10,722 nucleotides of DNA, taken from assembly GCA_030613745.1 (NCBI GenBank), contig JAUWLK010000070.1, positions 1 through 10,722 on the forward strand. The letters are read 5' to 3'. Both the position numbers and the translations under genes were made by a program. The stretch's first letter is position 1, and each line of letters opens with the position of its first letter. The notes beneath the pieces are model-generated. The model worked only from the letters and a program-made list of their open reading frames with translations. It was not told the origin of the DNA and did not search any database. This DNA comes from Flavobacteriaceae bacterium (GTDB lineage Bacteria; Bacteroidota; Bacteroidia; Flavobacteriales; Flavobacteriaceae). This document shows positions 1 through 6,631 of the stretch, one piece after another.

Positions 1-152
1 GAAATGTTTTTTTTTCTAATTAAAAATTTGAGTTCATTTGCTAATTCCCCTTTTATTTCTTTTTGTATATAAATTTTTTCAAATTCTTTGTCAGAATTTA
101 TAGCTTCAATTATTGCTCTTAAACCAAAAATTATTGTTGAATCATTTTCCAT
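1..152 (-). CDS. rlmB: 23S rRNA (guanosine-2'-O-)-methyltransferase RlmB / TrmH family, N-terminal fragment (cut by window edge)
   Basis: The frame opens with ATG at 152 and stays open to the window edge, giving about 50 residues that begin MENDSTIIFGLRAIIEAI and continue with EKIYIQ, then GELANELKFLIRKKNI. The segment 'IFGLRAIIEAI' followed by a basic helix is what I recognise as the start of the small substrate-binding domain of SpoU/TrmH-type enzymes. RlmB 2'-O-methylates a conserved guanosine in the 23S rRNA peptidyl-transferase loop (known for E. coli G2251). The SPOUT catalytic domain would lie outside the window, so the exact target cannot be confirmed and another TrmH-family member is possible. 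No SD sequence is seen upstream. The 78 bases before the start carry only weak AT-rich promoter candidates. A run of nine T on the + strand (7-15) lies within the coding sequence. The gene is separated from the preceding SusD gene by a terminator, so it should have its own promoter. Confidence 0.82.
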   Translation of the reverse strand, partial: MENDSTIIFGLRAIIEAINSDKEFEKIYIQKEIKGELANELKFLIRKKNI

Positions 153-222
153 GTGGTAAAAATACATATAATTAAGAAATGTTAACCATACTAAATAAAA
201 GAGTATAAAAGAAACCTTATAT

Positions 223-251
223 AAAAAAACCATCACGCCGAAGCGTGATGG
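223..251 (-). terminator. Rho-independent terminator after SusD-like gene 1
   Basis: On the minus strand a perfect 9-bp stem (bases 251-243 with 238-230, core CCATCACGC/GCGTGATGG) closes a TTCG tetraloop and is followed at once by seven T (229-223). The C(UUCG)G loop is an exceptionally stable tetraloop. The hairpin begins 46 bases after the SusD1 stop codon and precedes the rlmB promoter region, as expected for the end of the SusC1-SusD1 operon. On the + strand there is no T-run after the stem, so it should act in one direction only. Confidence 0.9.
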
Positions 252-268
252 AATTAACATATAAAAAG

Positions 269-290
269 TGTCTAATCTAAATTATATATT
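269..290 (-). repeat. 22-base direct repeat, 3' UTR copy 1
   Basis: A 22-base block (starting tgtctaatct on the + strand) is identical to 5275-5296. Both copies lie just after a SusD stop codon and just before a terminator hairpin with the same stem core, so the whole 3' end of the two operons appears to be duplicated. The block is AT-rich and codes for nothing here. It may be a relic of duplication or a conserved part of the mRNA 3' end. Confidence 0.8.
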
Positions 291-297
291 CTTATTT

Positions 298-1782
298 TTA
301 GTTTCCTTGACCATTAATATCCCAGAAAACTCTTGAGTCTAATGCATCACCACCCATTGCTGAAGTAGCATCATTATAGTTAGCTTCATTAATATTTGGT
401 TCAGATAAAGGATAAATATAACGTCTTGGTACAGGTAATTCTGAAACTACAGGACGATTCATTGTGTTAGGATAATCTAATAATTTCCAACTTGCCCAAG
501 CTTCGAATCCTCTAGCATATAGAGATAACCATTTTTGAGTACCAATAGATTTTTTCCAATTTTCACTGTCATAAGCAACACTTTCTTGATCTAAATAATC
601 CTCAGCATCATCTGAAGAAAGACCCCAATATAGAATATTAGCGGTTACTGCTGCATTATAATGTTCCTCAGCATCACTACCTATTAAATTACGTGCAGCT
701 GCTTCAGCCATTAAAAATTCAACTTCAGAGTAACTGAATAAAAGCCCTTCAAAATCTTCTGTGTGGAATAAATCACCAACGTGAGAATAATTACCCCAAG
801 TATTATTATCACCATAAGGTCCACCTAAATAATCAACCCATATAGGATCAGCATCTGGGTCTTCTTCAATATTAAAAGGTCCGTTATCGCCAATATAAAC
901 AGTTATTCTTGGGTCATTTAAAGGAACTATAATGTCAACAAAAGTGTTTGCAATGACAAAATCTTTACGACCTGATTGTACCAAACTTACCCATAAAGGG
1001 TTAGTGTTTGGAGGTGTACCTTCAAAAGGAAAAGCAGCATTATCTGATTTTTCAGTAAAAACACCGCTATCAATAGCTTCGTTAGCCATTGTAGCAGCCA
1101 TACCACCATCAAAATCAGAAATACGAACAGCCATTTTTAGTTTTAATGAATTTGCAAATTTAACCCATTGTGCAGTTGATCCATGATATAATAAATCAGC
1201 ACCACCAAATGAGCTGCCACCACCGTTAAGTTGTGCTATTGCTCCATCTATTCTTGCAAATAAATCCATATAAATAGCTGCATCATCATCATATTTAGGT
1301 ACAATATTATTATTACCTTGTAATGCTTCAGTATAAGGTATATTACCAAAAGTATCAACCAATATTTGCCAAGTATAAATTTGCATTAAATTTGCAATAG
1401 CCAATTGATTGGCTTTGGTAGTTGCATCTAATGATTCATCTGCAGAAATAATAACCATAGCCTGATTTAAATCAGACAATACATCTGTATACAGATCATC
1501 CCAAAAATTACCACCAATATCTCTACCTTCTAAATCATAATTAGCTTCATCAGTATAAGTTGTTTCCGTCCAGTGTTGCGCAAACATTTTAAAAATGTTT
1601 GTGTTAACATCTGTGCTTTGCATTCTAACTGCAAGCGCTTTTTGCGCACTTGTGAATAAAAAACTACCACTAACAGCGCTAGGATTTTTTTGATCAATAT
1701 TCCAACCCTCAAAGTCTTCACAAGAAATGGTTGTCATGCCTATCAATAAGGCAAATAAAATTATTTTTTTCATTTTTTTCAT
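298..1782 (-). CDS. SusD/RagB-like surface lipoprotein 1 (SusD-like_2 type)
   Basis: This 494-residue protein is an outer-membrane lipoprotein that, by family knowledge, forms the substrate-capturing lid over its SusC partner. Visible features are a Lys-rich N-terminus, a hydrophobic stretch (7-19) and a lipobox ending at Cys21 (MTTISC), so mature protein starts CEDFEGWNID. There is a SusD N-terminal motif 'NIDQKNPSAV' (28-36), a helical TPR-like core (about 60-225), the hallmark 'FGNIPYTEAL' (145-154), and an aromatic C-terminal region with 'RGFEAWASWKLLDYPN' and 'ELPVPRRYIYPLSE'. Length fits the SusD-like_2 family. Two in-frame ATGs (1782 and 1773) could start it. The first is chosen because it lies two bases after the SusC1 stop codon, favouring translational coupling. 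It is the last gene of its operon, followed by a strong terminator. The substrate cannot be read from the sequence; polysaccharide, peptide or other oligomers remain possible. Confidence 0.93.
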   Translation of the reverse strand: MKKMKKIILFALLIGMTTISCEDFEGWNIDQKNPSAVSGSFLFTSAQKALAVRMQSTDVNTNIFKMFAQHWTETTYTDEANYDLEGRDIGGNFWDDLYTDVLSDLNQAMVIISADESLDATTKANQLAIANLMQIYTWQILVDTFGNIPYTEALQGNNNIVPKYDDDAAIYMDLFARIDGAIAQLNGGGSSFGGADLLYHGSTAQWVKFANSLKLKMAVRISDFDGGMAATMANEAIDSGVFTEKSDNAAFPFEGTPPNTNPLWVSLVQSGRKDFVIANTFVDIIVPLNDPRITVYIGDNGPFNIEEDPDADPIWVDYLGGPYGDNNTWGNYSHVGDLFHTEDFEGLLFSYSEVEFLMAEAAARNLIGSDAEEHYNAAVTANILYWGLSSDDAEDYLDQESVAYDSENWKKSIGTQKWLSLYARGFEAWASWKLLDYPNTMNRPVVSELPVPRRYIYPLSEPNINEANYNDATSAMGGDALDSRVFWDINGQGN

Positions 1783-1784
1783 TT

Positions 1785-4700
1785 TTAAAATTCGATTTTA
1801 ACACTAAATCCATAATCTTTTGTTGATGGGTAAGCTCCAGATTGGTAACCTTGAATGTTACCTGAACTTAATCCTGCTTCAGGATCAGCATATGGAACAC
1901 TTGAATCAATTAACCAAAGATTTCTACCAGATGCGGTAAATGTCATTGATTGAATTAAGCTTTTACCAAAAACGTCATTACCTAATCTATAAGATAAAGC
2001 AACTTCTCTTAATTTGATAAATCCAGCATCATAAACATGTTGTTTATTTATAGCTCTTGCCCAACCCCAAGGATTAGCATACCAACCAGCATAAGCTCTT
2101 ACAGTATTTGGCGTACCATCAGCTTGAACACCAGGTAAAATTACACCACCACCTTGACTTACTGGATCACGTAAAGGATTACCTAAGTCATTTAAACCAG
2201 CAGTATTTGCATAAACACCGGTACCTTGACCATACCATTGGTCTAATGAGAATAAATCACCACCTTTTTTCATATCAATTAAGAAACTAAATGATAAGTT
2301 TTTATAAGTAAAACGGTTGTTTAAACCACCAGTCCAATCAGCTTGATAGTTACCAATAACATGTGTACCTACAGCTTTATCGTAGTAACCATTTTCTTTT
2401 ACTACAGGTTGACCATCAATATAAACAAAGTCTGAACCTCTAATAGTTCCATAAGGCTCACCAACTGTAGCATTGATAGAAACTCCACCTTGTAATGAAG
2501 TTAATTCCATATTTGTTAAACCTTGAGGTAATTCTAATACTTCATTTTCATTTTTAGCCCAGTTAAGATCAATTCTCCATTCAAAGTTTTCAGTTTTTAC
2601 AGGAGATCCCCATAAAGTTACCTCAACACCTTTATTTTGAGATTTACCAGCATTTAACCATTGTCTACCAAAACCAGTAGATGTTGAAATAGTTACAGGT
2701 GTAAGTAAATTATTATTTGTTTTATCATATACTGATATATCAAATCCTAATCTGTTTTTAGCAAATGCCATTTCTATTCCAATTTCTAATTCATCAGAAG
2801 TTTCTGGTTTTAAATCAGGATTATTATTATTAAAAGGTTGAGATGCTATAGGTTGTCCACCGATAGGTGTGCCTAAATTAAATGTATTTAATACTCTGTA
2901 AGGAGAAGTACCATTACCAGTTTTTGCCCAACCAGCTCTAATTTTACCTAATGATAACCAGTTAGCATCTAATAAACTAGAGAATACAAAACTGGCAGAA
3001 ACACCACCATAACCTTGTGTGTCAGTTTCTCTAGGTAATGATGAAAATCTATCTAATCTGTAAGAAGCTTCTACGAATAAAGTATTAGCCCAACCTAAAG
3101 AAACATTTGCAAAATAACCATCAACACCAAGATTAGCATCATATTCTCCAGGTGCATTAATTGAATTTTTAGAATTTTCAAGTGAGTATAAACCAGGTAA
3201 ATTTAATCCACCATTGGTTACTGCTCTTATAGAAGAAACATGTTCTCTTCTTATGTTACCACCTAATGTAGCTCTTACATTTAAATCATCAGTTATGTCT
3301 TTATTAAAATTTAACATTAAGTCATAGTTGTTTTCATTATAGGATCTGTTGTATCTTTCATATTTTGAAACATCAACACTACCAACATTGATTCTTTCTT
3401 CTTGTAATTCTGAGTAATTGTCTAAAGTAACTCTACCATAAATACTTAACCAGTCGTTAATTTCATAATTTAAAGCTACATGACCGATTACACGATTTCT
3501 TACATCAGTTTGGAAATTTTCATAACGTGTCCAGTAAGGGTTATCAAAAAATATTGGACCTGCATCTGTATTTGTTGGATCAGTAGCATTCCAGGTAATA
3601 TTTTTACGAGTAGCAAAATATGCATCTTTTTGATCTTGTATATCAACATTTACCTGAAACCATTGTTTGAATGATTGCATTGGGTTTAATCCATCATAAC
3701 CGGTACCGTAACGACCTTTACCTTTTGTTTTGATATAAGAAGCTTTAATATTAGCAGTTAATTTATCAGTTAAATTATAACTAGCTCCAAAATCAATATT
3801 GTCTCTTATTATTTCACTATTTGGTAAAATACCTGATTGATTCATTTTTGTATAACCCAACCTAAAATTACCTTCTTCATTACCACCACTTAAAGAAACA
3901 CTATTTGTTATTACAGTTCCTGTTTCAAAAAATGTTACTGGGTCATTTTCACCAGCAACCCATGGAGTTGGTTGTAAATAAGTATCTAATTCAGGATACC
4001 ATGAATCCCATTGATAAACCATTAAATTTGGATCAAATGCAGCACCCATTGATGCATCTTCTGTTGAAGGTGTAACTAGATCAACTGAACCATCACCATT
4101 CATATCAATTTCAAAGAAATACCCAGTTGGATCATCATAAAAAGGACCATAACCAGCACCATATTCATGTTGGAATTCAGCAAAAGTATCTTCATTCATT
4201 TTATTGAACATAACAGATGAGTTTATTGTTACGCCAATACCTTTTTGACTTTTCCCTTTTTTAGTAACAATTAAAATTACACCATTACCAGCTCTTGAGC
4301 CGTATAGTGCAGTTGCAACACCACCTTTTAATACATTAATTGTTTCAATATCGTCTGGATTAATATCCATTGCGGCATTACCATAATCGTAACCACCTCT
4401 ACCTGTAGTTTGATTACCTGTGTTGGTATTTGAGTTACTTACAGGTACACCATCAATTACGAATAAAGCTTGGTTGGTACCAAATAAAGAAGAAGTACCA
4501 CGAATAACAACGTTTGCAGATCCACCCATTGTACCACTACTTTTAACTTCAATACCAGCAACTTTTCCTGATAATGAGTTAACGAAGTTAGGATCTTTAA
4601 CAGTGTTAACTGCATCTCCATCCACTTCTTGAGTAGCATAACCTAATGATTTTTTCTCTCTTTTAATACCCAATGCAGTTACAACAACTTCATCTAAAGT

Positions 4701-4997
4701 ATTATCAGCAGTAATCATTGTTACATTAATTACGTTATCGGTTCCAACAACTCTTGTTACAGTTGTCATACCAACAAAACTATACCGAATAGTACTACCG
4801 GTATCAGCAGTAATGGTATAGTTACCGTCAAAATCTGTTTCAGTACCGGTTGTGGTACCTTCAATTAATACACTAACTCCTGGTAATGCACCTGTTTCAT
4901 CTGAAACAGTACCAGTGATAGTTCTTTCTTGTGCAAATGTAAATTGCACTACAAACGCTAGTAAAAGCGTCAAAATTCCACTTAACTTTGTTTTCAT
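1785..4997 (-). CDS. SusC/RagA-like TonB-dependent outer-membrane transporter 1
   Basis: This 1070-residue protein is a TonB-energised importer that works with the SusD-like lipoprotein encoded two bases downstream. In order: signal peptide (1-22, cleavage likely at TFA|Q); carboxypeptidase-regulatory-like beta domain (about 25-98, with 'ISGTV'-like 'ITGTVSDETG' and 'GTETDFDGNYTI'); TonB box-like 'LDEVVVTALG' (101-110); plug domain (about 115-250) with 'VIRGTSS', 'ALFVIDGVPV' and the SusC signature 'LYGSRAGNGVILIVTKKG' (231-248); then the beta-barrel to a C-terminal aromatic 'FSVKIEF'. No STN signalling domain is present, so direct control of an anti-sigma factor is not expected. Residues 298-306 (DMNGDGSVD) match a calcium-binding loop. 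The start ATG follows an AT-rich leader without SD, matching the start of the paralogue at 9880. Length is usual for the family. Substrate is unknown. Confidence 0.95.
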   Translation of the reverse strand: MKTKLSGILTLLLAFVVQFTFAQERTITGTVSDETGALPGVSVLIEGTTTGTETDFDGNYTITADTGSTIRYSFVGMTTVTRVVGTDNVINVTMITADNTLDEVVVTALGIKREKKSLGYATQEVDGDAVNTVKDPNFVNSLSGKVAGIEVKSSGTMGGSANVVIRGTSSLFGTNQALFVIDGVPVSNSNTNTGNQTTGRGGYDYGNAAMDINPDDIETINVLKGGVATALYGSRAGNGVILIVTKKGKSQKGIGVTINSSVMFNKMNEDTFAEFQHEYGAGYGPFYDDPTGYFFEIDMNGDGSVDLVTPSTEDASMGAAFDPNLMVYQWDSWYPELDTYLQPTPWVAGENDPVTFFETGTVITNSVSLSGGNEEGNFRLGYTKMNQSGILPNSEIIRDNIDFGASYNLTDKLTANIKASYIKTKGKGRYGTGYDGLNPMQSFKQWFQVNVDIQDQKDAYFATRKNITWNATDPTNTDAGPIFFDNPYWTRYENFQTDVRNRVIGHVALNYEINDWLSIYGRVTLDNYSELQEERINVGSVDVSKYERYNRSYNENNYDLMLNFNKDITDDLNVRATLGGNIRREHVSSIRAVTNGGLNLPGLYSLENSKNSINAPGEYDANLGVDGYFANVSLGWANTLFVEASYRLDRFSSLPRETDTQGYGGVSASFVFSSLLDANWLSLGKIRAGWAKTGNGTSPYRVLNTFNLGTPIGGQPIASQPFNNNNPDLKPETSDELEIGIEMAFAKNRLGFDISVYDKTNNNLLTPVTISTSTGFGRQWLNAGKSQNKGVEVTLWGSPVKTENFEWRIDLNWAKNENEVLELPQGLTNMELTSLQGGVSINATVGEPYGTIRGSDFVYIDGQPVVKENGYYDKAVGTHVIGNYQADWTGGLNNRFTYKNLSFSFLIDMKKGGDLFSLDQWYGQGTGVYANTAGLNDLGNPLRDPVSQGGGVILPGVQADGTPNTVRAYAGWYANPWGWARAINKQHVYDAGFIKLREVALSYRLGNDVFGKSLIQSMTFTASGRNLWLIDSSVPYADPEAGLSSGNIQGYQSGAYPSTKDYGFSVKIEF

Positions 4998-5227
4998 TAT
5001 ATAAATTATTTGAATTAATTTGTGCCAAAAATCTTAATAAAAAGTTAATTAACCTATTTTTTTAACATAATATTTGTAAAAAAAAGTTAAAATTTTGTTA
5101 AGAACAAAGGCGTTTACATGAAAAGAGATGTATTATTTAGTATAAGGTTGCGTGTTAAAGTTTTTTGTTTGTTCACACTTGTTAATCTATAGTGTTTTGC
5201 ATAAGAATTAGGTGTATATAAATTAAT
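4998..5227 (-). promoter_or_regulatory. Intergenic leader and promoter region of the SusC1-SusD1 operon
   Basis: About 230 bases lie between the SusD2 terminator and the SusC1 start, with no coding potential that I can support. The part nearest the gene (5009-5048) matches 9891-9930 upstream of SusC2 at about 38 of 40 positions counted by eye, much higher than expected for neutral AT-rich spacer. On the minus strand it contains TTAACTTTTTATTAAGA followed by TTTTTGGCACA. 'GATTTTTG' is one base from the Bacteroidota -7 element TAnnTTTG, but no convincing -33 TTG at the right distance is seen. The conserved block is therefore either a promoter core, a regulator site, or leader RNA. Further upstream (5049-5227) the two operons do not align obviously. 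Confidence 0.5.
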
Positions 5228-5260
5228 AAAAAAACCATCACGTTTTAGCGTGATGGTTTT
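5228..5260 (-). terminator. Rho-independent terminator after SusD-like gene 2
   Basis: A perfect 12-bp stem (5231-5242 with 5249-5260) encloses a six-base loop. On the minus strand the stem runs AAAACCATCACG / CGTGATGGTTTT and the T-run continues to seven bases (5234-5228). It starts 34 bases after the SusD2 stop codon. The GC-rich core CCATCACG/CGTGATGG is the same as in the terminator at 223-251, but the loop differs. The A-tract on the other side makes weak termination on the + strand conceivable. It separates the two SusC/SusD pairs into distinct transcription units. Confidence 0.9.
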
Positions 5261-5274
5261 AAAATATATAAAGA

Positions 5275-5296
5275 TGTCTAATCTAAATTATATATT
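5275..5296 (-). repeat. 22-base direct repeat, 3' UTR copy 2
   Basis: This block is identical to 269-290 and overlaps the last two bases of the SusD2 stop codon region (5295-5297). It sits between that stop and the terminator hairpin, the same arrangement as copy 1. Its presence after both SusD genes supports a tandem duplication of the SusC/SusD cassette or later exchange between the copies. Confidence 0.8.
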
Positions 5297-6617
5297 ATTG
5301 GTTGATAGGAGTAGGAACAAATAAATCTATTAATCCAGGGAAATTATCATTCGCATTTATTTCAACTTGCGGATAATAAAAACGTTGTGGTATAGTAGTG
5401 TGTCCTGTTCCTTTGATTGGTACATCAAGCATATTGTTAGTACGACGTGTATCATGGAATATTTGTAATGAACCTGGTAAAGAAAGATATTTTTCTTCTA
5501 AGATTTCTTTTAATAAGTCATCTCCTGAAGAAGCTGAATGAGGGAATCCTCCACCATAAGTAGCTTGTAAATAATCTCTAACATCATTAAAAGGAGTTAA
5601 AGCATCTCCGCCAGTTCTTTGTGCTGCTTCTGCTTCAATCAATTTTGTTTCAGCCCAAGTAACAATTTGAAAAGGAGCATCTGCTGCAAAAAAACCATCA
5701 TCAGTTGTGTTCAATTCATCTCCATTTGAAGTTGCTTGAAAATAAGCAGCGGCTCTATTAGCATCACCAGGAGTATTTAATAGCCTTGCTCTTACACCAG
5801 TAATTAAGTTAAACATATTAGAATTATTTACCGTTAAATAACCTGATCTGTCTACTTCTATAAATTGCCAGTATAAATTTCTTGCACCTGTTGCATCATT
5901 GTGAGAAGATAATAAATCAGCTGATGCACTACTAATTCCTAATTGCGCTTCTGATAATGCATTAGCATAATCTTTAGCAACTAAGTAGTATCTTGCTTTT
6001 AATGAATGTGCTACCTCTGCCCATAAAGCACTATTAGCTACAAATACAGGAGTACCGTAAACATTTCCTACAGATGAATTACCCACATTCCCTATTGCAT
6101 CGTTTAATAAACTTTGTACCGCAGTAAATACAGATTCTTGTGTATCATACGTTGGGTCAGGATAAGTTAAGTAATCAAAAGCGGTACTATAAGGTACATC
6201 ACCCCAAAGTGCCGCAGCCTCACCCATTAATAGTGCTTCCATAATTTGAGAAACACCCACTAGTAAAACATCACCACTTTCAATACCTGATTCTTTTGCT
6301 AATCTTGCTTGTGTAACTCCATCTGCATAAAGATCATCCCATGCATCATCAAAATCATTGGCAACTACATCATAATTGTCAACAGTAATGTATTGTCTGT
6401 CCGATCCAGTAAATTGATCGGTAAAAATTCCTCCAAAACGGGAAGAATTACTTCCTGATAACTTAGCTACTTCTAATTGTGACTGCCCTATTAGTAAAAC
6501 TCCGGGAGCAGAAGTAAAGTTGTTAGGATCTTCATTTATTCCATCTGTATAATTGCTGCAAGAAAATAAGGAAAATCCTAAAGCAAATAACAGAATATAT
6601 GTTTTAATTGTTTTCAT
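5295..6617 (-). CDS. SusD/RagB-like surface lipoprotein 2 (SusD-like_2 type)
   Basis: This 440-residue lipoprotein should form the extracellular lid of SusC2. It has a Lys-containing start, hydrophobic stretch (7-18) and lipobox FSLFSC with Cys20; mature protein begins CSNYTDGINEDPNN, a typical SusD N-terminal opening. The family hallmark 'LWGDVPYSTAF' is at 137-147, followed by helical segments such as 'NSALWAEVAHSLKARYYLV'. The C-terminal part includes 'EEKYLSLPGSLQIFHDTRR' and 'IPQRFYYPQVEINAND', matching the end of the SusD-like_2 family. It is about 50 residues shorter than the paralogue at 298-1782 and only distantly similar to it, with conservation in the motifs. The start lies 14 bases after the SusC2 stop, so the two are co-transcribed. 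Substrate is unknown. Confidence 0.93.
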   Translation of the reverse strand: MKTIKTYILLFALGFSLFSCSNYTDGINEDPNNFTSAPGVLLIGQSQLEVAKLSGSNSSRFGGIFTDQFTGSDRQYITVDNYDVVANDFDDAWDDLYADGVTQARLAKESGIESGDVLLVGVSQIMEALLMGEAAALWGDVPYSTAFDYLTYPDPTYDTQESVFTAVQSLLNDAIGNVGNSSVGNVYGTPVFVANSALWAEVAHSLKARYYLVAKDYANALSEAQLGISSASADLLSSHNDATGARNLYWQFIEVDRSGYLTVNNSNMFNLITGVRARLLNTPGDANRAAAYFQATSNGDELNTTDDGFFAADAPFQIVTWAETKLIEAEAAQRTGGDALTPFNDVRDYLQATYGGGFPHSASSGDDLLKEILEEKYLSLPGSLQIFHDTRRTNNMLDVPIKGTGHTTIPQRFYYPQVEINANDNFPGLIDLFVPTPINQ

Positions 6618-6631
6618 AATTATATATTATA

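Noticed and set aside
7..15. A9 run in the rlmB coding strand as a phase-variation or slippage site
   Set aside because: It encodes Lys-rich RKKN in frame in a very AT-rich genome, and phase variation of an rRNA methyltransferase is not suggested by anything else here.
932..1186. Plus-strand and off-frame open stretches, for example 932-1186, 2108-2290, 3480-3674, 4420-4632, 6781-6984 and 9696-10058
   Set aside because: All overlap well-supported SusC or SusD coding frames on the minus strand, resemble no family I recognise, and have low-complexity or His/Leu-rich translations typical of shadow frames.
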